Positions 34,200 through 42,647 of a DNA stretch of 64,000 bases are shown here, in pieces. Within the stretch, counting starts at the first letter, position 1, and every line of letters begins with the position of its first letter. The stretch comes from Cryobacterium adonitolivorans (GTDB lineage Bacteria; Actinomycetota; Actinomycetes; Actinomycetales; Microbacteriaceae). The stretch is from NCBI RefSeq assembly GCF_004402695.1, contig NZ_SOFL01000057.1, positions 1 through 64,000 of the forward strand, in the 5' to 3' direction. The notes beneath the pieces were generated by a model. That model was not told the DNA's origin. It searched no databases and was given only the letters and a program-made list of their open reading frames with translations. The position numbers were made by a program, and so were the translations under genes.

Positions 34200-35138
34200 T
34201 TACTTGGTGTCGGCTACGGGAGCGTCGGCTGCAACCTCTTCGGTTGCGGCTTCGGCCGCTGCGGGCTCTGCTGCTTCGGTCTCGGCGACGGGTGCCTCTT
34301 CTGCAACCTGCTCGGTGGCGACGGTTTCGTCGGCGACCTTCTCGGTGTCAGCGGAGGACTGCTCCGGGGTGGTCTCGGCCGGAGCTGCGAGCAACTCGGC
34401 TTCCCACGCGGCGAGGGGCTCAACTTCGGCGCCCTCTTCCGGCTTCTGGTGACGCTGGATGAGGCCCTCGGCTGCGGCGTCCGCGATGATGCGGGTGAGC
34501 AGGCCAACGGAGCGGATGGCGTCGTCGTTACCCGGGATCGGGTACTGAACGTCGTCAGGGTCGCAGTTGGTGTCGAGGATCGCGATGACGGGGATGCCGA
34601 GCTTGCGCGCCTCGTCGATGGCGAGGTGCTCCTTGTTGGTGTCGACAACCCAGAGCGCGGACGGCGTCTTGGTCAGGTTGCGGATTCCGCCGAGGCTCTT
34701 GTGCAGCTTGACGAGCTCGCGCTTCTTGATGAGCATTTCCTTCTTCGTGAAACCGCTCTTGGCGGTGTCTTCGAAGTCGAGCTCTTCGAGCTCTTTCATG
34801 CGGGCCAGACGCTTGGAGACGGTCTGGAAGTTGGTGAGGAGGCCACCGAGCCAGCGCTGGTTGACGTAGGGCTGGCCGACACGCGTCGCCTGCTCCGAAA
34901 TCGATTCCTGCGCCTGCTTCTTGGTGCCGACGAAGAGGATGGTGCCGCCGTGGGCGACGGTCTCCTTGACGAAGTCATAGGCCTTGTCAACGAACCCGAG
35001 CGACTGCTGCAGGTCGATGATGTAGATGCCGGAACGCTCCGTGAAGATGAATCGCTTCATCTTCGGGTTCCAACGGCGGGTCTGGTGCCCGAAGTGCACG
35101 CCGCTGTCGAGCAGCTGGCGAATGGTTACGACGGCCAT
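34200..35138 (-). CDS. rpsB: 30S ribosomal protein S2 with long acidic/Ala tail
   Basis: 312 aa, against about 240 for E. coli S2. Residues 1-230 are standard S2 ([47 protein letters not shown]). Residues about 245-312 are an Ala/Glu/Val/Thr-rich low-complexity tail, common in actinobacterial S2. AAGGAGG precedes the ATG. Confidence 0.97.
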   Translation of the reverse strand: MAVVTIRQLLDSGVHFGHQTRRWNPKMKRFIFTERSGIYIIDLQQSLGFVDKAYDFVKETVAHGGTILFVGTKKQAQESISEQATRVGQPYVNQRWLGGLLTNFQTVSKRLARMKELEELDFEDTAKSGFTKKEMLIKKRELVKLHKSLGGIRNLTKTPSALWVVDTNKEHLAIDEARKLGIPVIAILDTNCDPDDVQYPIPGNDDAIRSVGLLTRIIADAAAEGLIQRHQKPEEGAEVEPLAAWEAELLAAPAETTPEQSSADTEKVADETVATEQVAEEAPVAETEAAEPAAAEAATEEVAADAPVADTK

Positions 35139-35158
35139 GAGCCGTCCTCCTTATCCGA

Positions 35159-35180
35159 CGTTTCTGCACAGCAGAAAACG
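35159..35180 (-). promoter_or_regulatory. Hairpin in the rpsB leader
   Basis: On the minus strand CGTTTTCTGC and GCAGAAACG pair with one bulged A and a 3-nt loop, ending about 20 nt before the rpsB ATG and next to the Shine-Dalgarno site. It may modulate rpsB translation. The S2 regulatory leaders known to me are from gammaproteobacteria, so this is only a candidate. Confidence 0.45.
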
Positions 35181-35459
35181 CCCATCGGTTTGTGTCGTGA
35201 TCGGATGATCACTACTCCTGGTGCCCGGCGCACAACCGCCCGACTTCGTGAGAAGCGGGACCGAATGGATGTGTTGGCCGAATGGGCACGCGTAGTCAGC
35301 GCGCAAAGCGCTGCTCAGAGAACTCTAGCACCCGGCCGACCTCAGCCGCTGACCACCCCGCTCCCCGCAGCCGCTCCTCCACAGCCGGTCTTCCCGCACG
35401 TTGGGCACAGCCGCGCCCGCGGCGCGTCCACCGGCGGCCAGTCGTTCCATGGTGGGGCC
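35181..35459. other. Rest of the divergent rpsB/M23 intergenic region
   Basis: Carries the promoters of rpsB (minus) and the M23 gene (plus). A palindrome CAGCGC-GCAAA-GCGCTG sits at 35297-35313. On the minus strand TTGTGC and TAGTGAT about 16 nt apart (near 35200-35235) could be the rpsB promoter, but the match is weak. Confidence 0.4.
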
Positions 35460-36110
35460 ATGACAGCCACAGGACGCCCCGACAGACACCGTGCCGCCAC
35501 AGGCTGGTCCCTCCGCCGGTTCCGCTTCGCGGCACTGCCGGCGTGTGCCGTCTTGGCTGTAATGCTCACCGACGCCACGAGCGCCTCCGGCTCGCCGGCT
35601 CCGGCACCTGTCCCCGCGCTGCCGGCCGCTGCGGCGGTTCCGGGTGCGGCGGTCCCCGTTGCGACGGTGCACGCCGGATGGGCCTGGCCTGTCGGACCAG
35701 CGCGCGAGATGGTGCGTCCCTTCGAGGCGCCGGCCAGCCGGTATGCGGCCGGACACCGCGGCATCGACCTCCTAGCGGGCGAGGGCCACCCCGTGCGCTC
35801 CCCCGCTGACGGCGTGGTCACGTTCGTGGGCCGGGTCGTGGACCGGCCCGTTCTCTCCATCCAACACGGCGAAGACCTGGTGTCCAGCTTCGAGCCGGTC
35901 ACCGCCACCGTGAGCGAGGGCGACCGGGTGCTGGCCGGCCAGATCGTGGGCGTCGTGGCGACAGGTTCGCACTGCACGGCGCGGTGTGTGCACTTCGGGG
36001 TGCGCCGCCACGGCCAGTACATCTCGCCGATGCTCTTTCTCGGCGGACTGGCTCGCGCCGTGTTGCTCCCGCTCCCGCCCACCGGTCCGATGCCGTACCC
36101 GGCCCGCTGA
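35460..36110 (+). CDS. Secreted M23/LytM-like protein
   Basis: 216 aa. Signal segment at residues about 20-42 (FAALPACAVLAVMLTDATSASG), Pro/Ala linker, then an M23 domain with the first metal motif GHRGIDLLAG. The second motif reads ARCVHFGVR: the first His of HxH is Cys. A second Cys (SHCTARC) suggests a disulfide. Similar actinobacterial proteins share this, so it may be an EnvC/NlpD-like activator rather than an active peptidase. ATG with GTGGGG upstream. It is divergent from rpsB. Confidence 0.85.
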   Translation: MTATGRPDRHRAATGWSLRRFRFAALPACAVLAVMLTDATSASGSPAPAPVPALPAAAAVPGAAVPVATVHAGWAWPVGPAREMVRPFEAPASRYAAGHRGIDLLAGEGHPVRSPADGVVTFVGRVVDRPVLSIQHGEDLVSSFEPVTATVSEGDRVLAGQIVGVVATGSHCTARCVHFGVRRHGQYISPMLFLGGLARAVLLPLPPTGPMPYPAR

Positions 36111-36190
36111 CGCAGCGCGGCCGCGAGGCGAGCAGCGAGGCAATGCAGCGTGGCAATGGGAACCTGTCCGGTGCAGGCCGCGCAGCTTCG

Positions 36191-36313
36191 GTCGCCCGGG
36201 CCACGGTGAGTGGATGCGCCACCTTCGCGAGCTGTGACTTAAGCCCCGAAAGTCATAGGTTTTAGGTGCTTAACTCACAGTTCGCGAACGTGTCGGCCGG
36301 GAGGCATCCGCGG
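36191..36313. repeat. Direct repeat unit 1 (~120 bp)
   Basis: Matches 36376-36498 with an offset of exactly 185 nt, for example GTGGATGCGCCACCTTCGCG against GAGTGGATGCGCCACTTTCG, and ends with GGCCGGGAGGCATCCG. It contains the 61-nt palindrome at 36226-36286. Confidence 0.85.
36226..36286. repeat. 61-nt palindromic element, copy A
   Basis: Arms CGCGAGCTGTGACTTAAGC (36226-36244) and GCTTAACTCACAGTTCGCG (36268-36286) pair at 17 of 19 positions. The loop contains CCCCGAAAGTCATAGGTTTT. Same length and layout as copies at 36411 and 52540. It lies 115 nt past the M23 stop. Confidence 0.85.
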
Positions 36314-36375
36314 GGCGCGAGGTACACGACCCGCGCGCTTGCGACCCCGACTCGCTGAGTCATTCGCTCGCTTTG

Positions 36376-36498
36376 GTCGCGCGGGCCACGGCGAGTGGAT
36401 GCGCCACTTTCGCGAGCTGTGACTTAAGCCCCGAGAATCATGGGTTTTAGGTGCTTATCTCACCGTTCGCGGAGGTGTTGGCCGGGGGACATCCGTGA
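36376..36498. repeat. Direct repeat unit 2 (~120 bp)
   Basis: Second copy of the unit at 36191-36313. Its end abuts the xerC stop (36504). Differences from unit 1 are scattered point changes, so the duplication is not recent. Confidence 0.85.
36411..36471. repeat. 61-nt palindromic element, copy B
   Basis: Left arm CGCGAGCTGTGACTTAAGC (36411-36429), identical to copy A; right arm GCTTATCTCACCGTTCGCG (36453-36471). It lies 33 nt past the minus-strand xerC stop, so it could act as its terminator. Confidence 0.85.
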
Positions 36499-36503
36499 GC
36501 CCG

Positions 36504-37529
36504 TCAGGCGCGGGGGTGCGCGAGCCGGTAGCTCTGTTGCAGCCGTTCCGCCGAGACGTGGGTGTAGATCTGGGTCGTGCCGAGGCTGGCGTGGCCGAGG
36601 ATCTCCTGCACGGCACGCAGATCGGCGCCGCCGTCGAGCAGGTGCGTGGCCGCGGTGTGGCGCAGGGCGTGCGGACCGGCGGGACCCGTTCCGGGCATCG
36701 ACTCCAGTAGTGCCGCCACCAGGCGGTACACGGCACGCACCCCGAGGCGCTGACGGTGGCTGCCGAGGAACAGGGCGCGAGGGTCGGACTGAGCCGATAC
36801 GGACACCACGGGGGCGACGGCCAGCGCCGGGCGCGCCGCCTGCAGGTACCGCACGATGGCGGCCTGCGCCGGCACGCCGAACGGTACGACGCGTTCCTTA
36901 TCGCCCTTGCCGGTGACGCGCACGGTCAGGCGGGACAGGTCGACGTCTCCGACATCGAGTCCGACGAGTTCGGAGACCCGCAGAGCCGATGCGTAGAGCA
37001 GTTCGATGATGGCCAGGTCACGCACAGCGCCGGGATCATCGGTGCCCGCTGCGGCCTCGAGCCGGTCCAACAGTTCCTCCATCTGGGTGTGGTTGATCAC
37101 CCGCGGCAGGGTGCGGCCGGGTTTCGGCGACCGCAGCCGTACGGCGGGGTCACTGGGCAGCACGCCGTCGCGGGTGAGCCAGGCGGTGAACCCGCGCGCT
37201 GATGCGGAGCGCCTGGCGATGGTGGCTCGCGCCAGTCCCGCCTGCGTTCCGTTCCACAGCCAGTCGCGCAGGAGCTCCAGGGTCAGGCCGTCGACGGTGT
37301 CCACCGCCTGGTCCTCGGCGAACGTGGCCAGCCCGGACAGGTCGGCGCAGTACGCGCGCACCGTGTTCGCGGAGAACCCGCGTTCGGTGCCGAGATAGCG
37401 GGCGAAGCCGTCGATCGCCGGGTCGAGATGCATGTCTCCAGCATCCCCTGCGACGGGAGAGATTCCGGCAGCGACGCGGGAAAGGGCGTCATCCGCCGGC
37501 TCTGCCACGCTATTCACGCTCGTGCTCAT
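36504..37529 (-). CDS. xerC: Tyrosine recombinase XerC
   Basis: 341 aa. Resolves chromosome dimers at dif with XerD. N-terminal SAM-like core-binding domain (FARYLGTERGFSANTVRAY), then the catalytic domain: Arg in ASALRVSELVGLD, Lys in GKGDKERVVPFG, HALRHTAATHLLDGG, LGHASLGTTQIYTH with the nucleophile Tyr. The ATG at 37529 has GGGGGAG just upstream. Its location between dprA and rpsB is the conserved actinobacterial one, which argues for housekeeping XerC and not a phage integrase. Confidence 0.93.
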   Translation of the reverse strand: MSTSVNSVAEPADDALSRVAAGISPVAGDAGDMHLDPAIDGFARYLGTERGFSANTVRAYCADLSGLATFAEDQAVDTVDGLTLELLRDWLWNGTQAGLARATIARRSASARGFTAWLTRDGVLPSDPAVRLRSPKPGRTLPRVINHTQMEELLDRLEAAAGTDDPGAVRDLAIIELLYASALRVSELVGLDVGDVDLSRLTVRVTGKGDKERVVPFGVPAQAAIVRYLQAARPALAVAPVVSVSAQSDPRALFLGSHRQRLGVRAVYRLVAALLESMPGTGPAGPHALRHTAATHLLDGGADLRAVQEILGHASLGTTQIYTHVSAERLQQSYRLAHPRA

Positions 37530-37545
37530 GCTCCCCCGATCTCGG

Positions 37546-38520
37546 CTACCCCGCTGGTTGTGCCGCGTGCCGGGAGAACGCCTCCAGCCGGTCCTGTGGG
37601 CTGAGCCCCTCCATCCGGTCGAGGTAGGCCGGATCGAAGCGGGTGACCACGTCGAAGGCGCCCAGGGGAACGTTTGAGTGCACCACCTGATCGGCGTAGA
37701 CGTGCACAAGATTGATCGACTGGCCGCCGCCGACACCCGTGAGCTGGCGTGGCGGGGCTGCCGCGTCGATCGTGTAGCAGGTGGCCGCGGCGACGGACAC
37801 CGGGATCCCGGCGAACAGTCCCGTCGTGGCGTAGTGCAGGTGACCGCCGAGGATCGCGCGCACGTCGCTGCCCACGAGCACCTCGGCGAGCGCCGTCTGG
37901 TCGCGCAGTTCCAGAATGGTCATCAGCGGCAGGGCCGTGGGCACCGGCGGGTGGTGCAGTGCCAGCAGGGAACCGTGCTCGGTGGGTTCGCTCAGCACGT
38001 CGCGCAGCCAGGCGAGTTGGTCGGTCGTGACCTCTCCGTGGTGGTACCCGGGCACGCTGGTGTCGAGCGAGACCACCCGCAGTCCGTTGACGTCCACGAC
38101 CCTGTCGACGGGCGCGTCGTGGGCCTCAAGACGCAGCAGTTCGGTTCTGAACGCCGCACGTTCATCGTGGTTGCCCATCACCCAGACCAGTGTTGCGCCC
38201 ATCCGATCGGCGGAGGCCTCAACGATGTCGCGCACTCGGCGGTACGCATCCGGCTCGCCACGGTCGGCGATGTCGCCGGTGAAGACGAGGGCGTCGATGT
38301 CCAGACCGGAGGCTTCCAGTTGCGCCATCGCGCGATGCACGGTGCTGTCGGTGTCGACAGCGTCATACAGCAACCGCCCGGAGCCGTCCGCGCCCGTGCC
38401 GAGGAAGTGCGTGTCGCTGAGGTGCGCGATGAGGTGGGAGGCCCGCGGGTACTGGCCCATCTGCGCTGGACGACCCGGCAGGGCCGCGTTCGGGCCGCCG
38501 GTCGGTGCTGTTCCCGTCAT
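37546..38520 (-). CDS. Calcineurin-like metallophosphoesterase (CpdA type)
   Basis: 324 aa. Metal-binding motifs in order: HLSDTHF, VFTGDIADRGEP, WVMGNHDER, LALHHPPVP and LGGHLHYATTG. This set matches 3',5'-cyclic nucleotide phosphodiesterases of the CpdA/Rv0805 group. The actual substrate is not shown by sequence. GAGGGG precedes the ATG. It ends 16 nt before xerC and is probably co-transcribed. Confidence 0.88.
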   Translation of the reverse strand: MTGTAPTGGPNAALPGRPAQMGQYPRASHLIAHLSDTHFLGTGADGSGRLLYDAVDTDSTVHRAMAQLEASGLDIDALVFTGDIADRGEPDAYRRVRDIVEASADRMGATLVWVMGNHDERAAFRTELLRLEAHDAPVDRVVDVNGLRVVSLDTSVPGYHHGEVTTDQLAWLRDVLSEPTEHGSLLALHHPPVPTALPLMTILELRDQTALAEVLVGSDVRAILGGHLHYATTGLFAGIPVSVAAATCYTIDAAAPPRQLTGVGGGQSINLVHVYADQVVHSNVPLGAFDVVTRFDPAYLDRMEGLSPQDRLEAFSRHAAQPAG

Positions 38521-38627
38521 GGCTGACCCCTCGCATTCGCGGATGACTCCGTATGCGGCGCGTCGTGTGCAGCGCCGTCACGAATCACCCTAAGCGCAAC
38601 CACCGACCGTCTCCGGCATGAACGGGC

Positions 38628-38673
38628 GCAACTGTTACCGCTGCGTGCGCCGGTGTGCCGGGAACAGTTGTCC
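38628..38673. repeat. Inverted repeat of the GCAACTGTT family
   Basis: GCAACTGTTACC (38628-38639) faces GGAACAGTTGTCC (38661-38673) across 21 nt. Related to the perfect copy at 6643-6712. It lies between the phosphoesterase start and the dprA stop on the minus strand. Confidence 0.6.
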
Positions 38674-38716
38674 GGAGCGGCAACAGGTGAGATGACCGAC
38701 GGCGTCGGCGCGTCAC

Positions 38717-40057
38717 TCAGGCAACCCGCACCCAGCCGGTCGCGCGTTCCCGCACCGAGCCCTCGAAGTCGAGGGTGCCGAGCGCCCCGAGCACCGCAGC
38801 GGTCGACAGCCCGGAGCGCCGGGCGATGTCGGCAGGAACGCGAGGCGCCCGCACGCTGAGCGCGTCGAACACCCGCACCTGATCGCTCGTGCGTTCCCGG
38901 CTTCTTCCATCAGCAGCCCGGCCGTCCGCGCCGGCCAGGTCCAACTCCAGATCCACGCCCACTCCAATGAGCTCGGCCATCTCGGCCGCCGTCGTGACGC
39001 AGATGGCGTCGTAGTCCCTCAGCAGCCGGTGGCAGCCGGCCGAAGCGGGCGACGTCACCGGGCCGGGCACTGCGCCCAGCGGGCGCCCCAGGGCCGCCGC
39101 GTGCCCGGCCGTGTTGAGCGATCCGGAGCGCCAGCCCGCTTCGAGCACCACCGTGGCAGCACTCGAGGCGGCTATCAGCCGGTTGCGCTGCAGGAATCGC
39201 CACTTGGTGGGCGGCGCCCCACAGGGCAGCTCTGACAGCACGGCCCCCGCCTCGACGATGCGGGTGAGCAAGGCGTCGTGTCCGCTGGGATAGAAGCGGT
39301 CCACTCCCCCGGCCAGGAAAGCGACAGTCGTTCCGTGGCTGGCCAGCGCCGACCGATGCGCCATCCCGTCGATCCCGTACGCCGCCCCAGACACGATAGC
39401 GAGTCCCCGGTCGACCAGGCCCGCCGCCGCCTCCATCGCCACGTGTTCGCCGTACCCGGTCGCGGCGCGAGCACCGACCAGAGCGATCGAGTGGCGGAGC
39501 GCCCTCAAGGCATCCGGTCGGCCCCGCCACCACAGGGCCAGGGGGGCATGTCGGCCCAGGTCGTCGACCCCAGCGGGCCAGAGCGGGTCGCTGGGAAGGA
39601 GCAGGGCCGTCCCCGTGCGACGGGCCTGCTCGAGCGACCGGATCACCTCCGTCGACGACAGCCGCGGCCGCCACCGGGCGAGGGCCTGCTCCAGCTCGGG
39701 GCGCAGCCCGGCAGGGTCCCCCGCCTCGTTCTCGTCGACCATGGCCGTGAGCGTGCCGGCCAGCCGGTCCTGCGGCCACGACTCGACCACGGATCGCAGC
39801 GCCGTGGCCGCGCCGAGCAGGCCCACCACGGCGCCGGCCACCCCGTCGCCGGGTTCGGCGATGGTGGTCCAGGCCGCCCGGGCGAACACCTCGCTGGGGT
39901 CGGAGAGCAGCGCATCCGTGAGATGCGCATCCGAGTGCTGCCCATCCGAGTGCTGCGCATCCGCTAACCGCGCATCAGCTGATGCGGCCGTGCCTGCCGG
40001 GCGAACGCCCGCGGTGAGCGAGGCCACCACCGACTCGTCGAGACCGAACAGTGTCAT
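38717..40057 (-). CDS. dprA: DNA-processing protein DprA
   Basis: 446 aa. Loads RecA on incoming single-stranded DNA. Rossmann-like core: ALVGARAATGYGEHVA, IVSGAAYGIDGMAHRSAL, FLAGGVDRFYPSGHDALL and RFLQRNRLIAASS. A C-terminal winged helix follows (FDALSVRAPRVPADIARRSG). The N-terminal region (about residues 25-55) carries an HSD/AHL repeat absent from most DprA proteins. The ATG at 40057 overlaps the comM stop (ATGA); an open frame upstream belongs to comM antiphase. Confidence 0.93.
   Translation of the reverse strand: MTLFGLDESVVASLTAGVRPAGTAASADARLADAQHSDGQHSDAHLTDALLSDPSEVFARAAWTTIAEPGDGVAGAVVGLLGAATALRSVVESWPQDRLAGTLTAMVDENEAGDPAGLRPELEQALARWRPRLSSTEVIRSLEQARRTGTALLLPSDPLWPAGVDDLGRHAPLALWWRGRPDALRALRHSIALVGARAATGYGEHVAMEAAAGLVDRGLAIVSGAAYGIDGMAHRSALASHGTTVAFLAGGVDRFYPSGHDALLTRIVEAGAVLSELPCGAPPTKWRFLQRNRLIAASSAATVVLEAGWRSGSLNTAGHAAALGRPLGAVPGPVTSPASAGCHRLLRDYDAICVTTAAEMAELIGVGVDLELDLAGADGRAADGRSRERTSDQVRVFDALSVRAPRVPADIARRSGLSTAAVLGALGTLDFEGSVRERATGWVRVA
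39925..39960 (-). repeat. 15-bp minisatellite inside dprA
   Basis: CATCCGAGTGCTGC occurs twice exactly 15 nt apart (39928 and 39943), with degenerate partners on both sides. It encodes the DAQHSDGQHSD-type repeat near the DprA N-terminus. Confidence 0.6.
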
Positions 40058-41589
40058 GACGCCATCCCCTTTCGCAGGTACAGTGCCTGCCCCACTTCGT
40101 CTGGCCCGGGCCTGGCTACTCCGGTCAGGTCCGCGACGGACCACGCCACCCGCAGGATCCGGTCATAACCGCGCATGGTGATCCCACCCCGCTCCAGGGC
40201 CCGGTCGAGCATCGCCGTCACCGGGGCGCCCAGGCGCCTTTTGGAGCTGCGCAGCCACGGCCCGGACACCTGCGAGTTCAACGTCCACGGCGTTCCGGCC
40301 AGACGCTCCGCCGCGGTTTCCCGTGCGGCCAGAACCCGGTGCCTGGCCGCGGCGCTGGACAACCGTCCGCCGTCGGCCGACAGGCGCAGCTGCGCGGCGG
40401 TCACCCGGGTCACGGTGAGCTGGATGTCGATGCGGTCCAACAGCGGGCCGGAGATACGCGCGAGATAGCGCCGGCGGGCGTTCGGCGGGCAGGTGCACTC
40501 CTGATCCCCGGTGCCGTATTGGCCGCACGGGCATGGATTCGCGGCGAGCACCAGTTGGAACCTGGCGGGGAAATGGGCGATACCGTTGGCCCGGTGGATG
40601 CTGATCCGGCCGGATTCCAGGGGCTGGCGCAGGGCGTCGAGTACCGCTCCGGCGAACTCGGGCGCCTCGTCGAGGAAGAGCACGCCGTGGGACGCCCGCG
40701 CCGCCGCACCCGGCCGAATCTGCCCGCTGCCGCCGCCGACCATCGCGGCCGCCGTGATGGTGTGGTGCGGGGCCTCCAGCGGGGGCCGAGTGATCAACGA
40801 ACGCCCCACCGGGCGACCGCTCAGCGACCGCAACGAGCTCACCTCCAGCGACGCGGCGGGGCCCAGGTCGGGCAGCAGCCCCGGCAGTCGGGCCGCGAGC
40901 ATGGTCTTACCCGCCCCGGGCGGCCCGAGCATGAAGAGGTGGTGGCCTCCGGCCGCGGCTACCTGCAGGGCAAGGATGGCCTCGTCGTTGCCGACCACGT
41001 CGAGCAGGTCGATGCTCTCGTCGGCAGGGTCGTCCTCGACCGGTGCACACAGCACCTCCACGTCCTGGGGCTCCAACCTGGCGCCGTGCCAGATCAGCGC
41101 GTCACGAAGCGACGCGACCCCCACTACCCGGATCCCCGGCACCAGGGCCGCCTCCTCGGCGTTGCCGGCCGGGACCATCACCGTGCGGTGCCCGAGCCGT
41201 GCCGCGGCGATCACCGCCGGCAGCATGCCGGGTGTCGGCCGCAAGCGCCCGTCCAGGGCGAGCTCACCGATGTGCACGACGGCGCCCACCGACGCGGCGG
41301 AAACGACCCGGTCCGCGGCCAGGCAGGCCAGGGCAATGGCGAGGTCGAAACCGGAGCCGTGCTTGCGCAGGGCGGCGGGCGAGAGGTTCACGGTGAGCCG
41401 GTGCCCGTTCAGCGCGCAGCCAGAGTTCTTGGCGGCGGCGCGCACCCGTTCGGCGGCCTCTGCCAGGGCCGCGTCCGGCAGCCCGATCAGCCGCATCCCC
41501 GGCAACTGGCTGGAGATGTCGGCCTCGACCTCGACGAGCGACCCGGCCAGGCCGATCAGCGCGACGGAGTGGGTGCGGGCCAGGCCCAT
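40054..41589 (-). CDS. comM: Mg-chelatase-like AAA+ ATPase ComM/YifB
   Basis: 511 aa. ComM is a hexameric helicase that promotes branch migration during natural transformation. Motifs: N-terminal LonC-like domain (VALIGLAGSLVEVEADIS), Walker A LGPPGAGKTMLAARLPG, Walker B GVLFLDEAPEF, the zinc-like CPCGQYGTGDQECTCPP and the C-terminal YDRILRVAWSVADL. The ATG overlaps the yraN stop (TGATG), and its own stop overlaps dprA. Confidence 0.94.
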   Translation of the reverse strand: MGLARTHSVALIGLAGSLVEVEADISSQLPGMRLIGLPDAALAEAAERVRAAAKNSGCALNGHRLTVNLSPAALRKHGSGFDLAIALACLAADRVVSAASVGAVVHIGELALDGRLRPTPGMLPAVIAAARLGHRTVMVPAGNAEEAALVPGIRVVGVASLRDALIWHGARLEPQDVEVLCAPVEDDPADESIDLLDVVGNDEAILALQVAAAGGHHLFMLGPPGAGKTMLAARLPGLLPDLGPAASLEVSSLRSLSGRPVGRSLITRPPLEAPHHTITAAAMVGGGSGQIRPGAAARASHGVLFLDEAPEFAGAVLDALRQPLESGRISIHRANGIAHFPARFQLVLAANPCPCGQYGTGDQECTCPPNARRRYLARISGPLLDRIDIQLTVTRVTAAQLRLSADGGRLSSAAARHRVLAARETAAERLAGTPWTLNSQVSGPWLRSSKRRLGAPVTAMLDRALERGGITMRGYDRILRVAWSVADLTGVARPGPDEVGQALYLRKGMAS

Positions 41590-41945
41590 CAGGACACGCC
41601 CTCGAGATGTTCGACCACCGGTGCGTGGCCAGGGCGGGCGATCACGGCGATGGCGTCGATACGGATGTGACGCGCCCGCGGCTCGAATTGTGCGCACCAC
41701 GCCCCGGCCAACCGGCGCAGCCGGGCCAGCTTGGCCACCGTGATGGCCTCGAACGGATGCCCGTACCCGGTCCCGGAACGGGTCTTCACCTCTACGAACA
41801 CGAGGTCGCCGTCCTTGGCGACGATCAGGTCGATCTCGCCCTGCCCGCACCGCCAGTTACGCCCCACCACCGTGTACCCCGCCCGCGCCAGGTACTCCGC
41901 CGCGCAGTCTTCACCGCGCCGGCCCAAGTCGTCTTTGCGTGCCAT
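41589..41945 (-). CDS. YraN/UPF0102 family protein
   Basis: 118 aa restriction-endonuclease-like fold: GRRGEDCAAEYLARAGY, NWRCGQGEIDLIVAKDGDLVFVEVKTR (seen as GEIDLI and FVEVKTR, the nuclease-like core) and ARHIRIDAIAV. The true activity is not established. ATG at 41945 is chosen over 41966 because GGAGG lies just upstream of it. First of the yraN-comM-dprA run. Confidence 0.9.
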   Translation of the reverse strand: MARKDDLGRRGEDCAAEYLARAGYTVVGRNWRCGQGEIDLIVAKDGDLVFVEVKTRSGTGYGHPFEAITVAKLARLRRLAGAWCAQFEPRARHIRIDAIAVIARPGHAPVVEHLEGVS

Positions 41946-41999
41946 GAGCACCTCCGCGACCAGCATGCGAGGGCCGGTATCGAACGCGGCCAGGCACGG

Positions 42000-42636
42000 T
42001 CAAGCCTGTGCACAGGCACGCGGGCACGCTCCTTGTGGAGGAGCGGGCTCCCGGTGTCGGGCCAACGGGGACCAGGCGGTGTCGGAGCGCCCCTCCGCCT
42101 GTATCTCCTTGGAGGCCTGCGCAAGCTCCTTGTCGCGCTCCTTGCCGTCGACCTTGAGCTCCTTCTTGGATGTGTTTCTGAGCCACGAGGACCGCTTTGC
42201 GGATTTCCTCGTCTAGCCGGTCCTTGCCCACGACGATGAGCGCGGCCTCGCCGGAGTCGAGCATCTCGCCGAGTTCGTTGATGTAATCCCGGTCCAGGCC
42301 GCGCCAGAAGTGACCGACGACACTGCCGGCCACGCCACCGACGATGGCGCTGCCGAGGATCGCCGGTGTCAACAACAGGCCGACAACGGCGCCGGCGTGC
42401 TTGCTGGTCTTGCGGTGCACCTGCACCGATCCGTCGGCCTCCTTGATGGCTACGGCGGCGTTACAGGTTCCGATCACCTTGGTGGAGTGCAGCTCGCTGA
42501 CAACTTCAGGGTCGGACTCGGCCGTTGCCGCATTGGGGTAGACAGCTCCCGCTTTTTCGCGTGGGGTCGTGGGAATGGGGCCTTGTCGCAGGGGACGGTA
42601 CCCAGCACCCGTGCGGGTGCCAACCGGCGCGGCCAT
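42000..42636 (-). pseudogene. DUF1269 membrane protein, frameshifted
   Basis: The N-terminal frame from ATG 42636 gives a DUF1269 protein: NAAVAIKEADGSVQVHRKT, a Gly/Ala-rich hydrophobic segment (GAVVGLLLTPAILGSAIVGG), DRDYINELGEMLDSGEAALIVVG. After AQKHI the frame becomes Arg/Gly-rich nonsense. One base over at 42168-42169, the next frame reads KKELKVDGKERDKELAQASKEIQAE and ends at TGA 42000-42002, clearly the real C-terminus. A single extra base explains this. Total length 637 nt is 1 more than a multiple of 3. It could be a sequencing error. Confidence 0.8.
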
Positions 42637-42647
42637 AGGCTGATGCC

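Noticed and set aside
34182..35459. Long upstream extension of the M23 gene on the plus strand
   Set aside because: The frame is open only as antisense of rpsB. The signal peptide begins shortly after ATG 35460.
36504..37529. Phage or island integrase
   Set aside because: XerC has the standard length and its conserved neighbours (dprA, rpsB); no att site or phage genes are near.
38717..41945. Complete competence system
   Set aside because: Only yraN, comM and dprA are here. They are widely kept in non-competent actinobacteria, and no DNA uptake genes are in the window.
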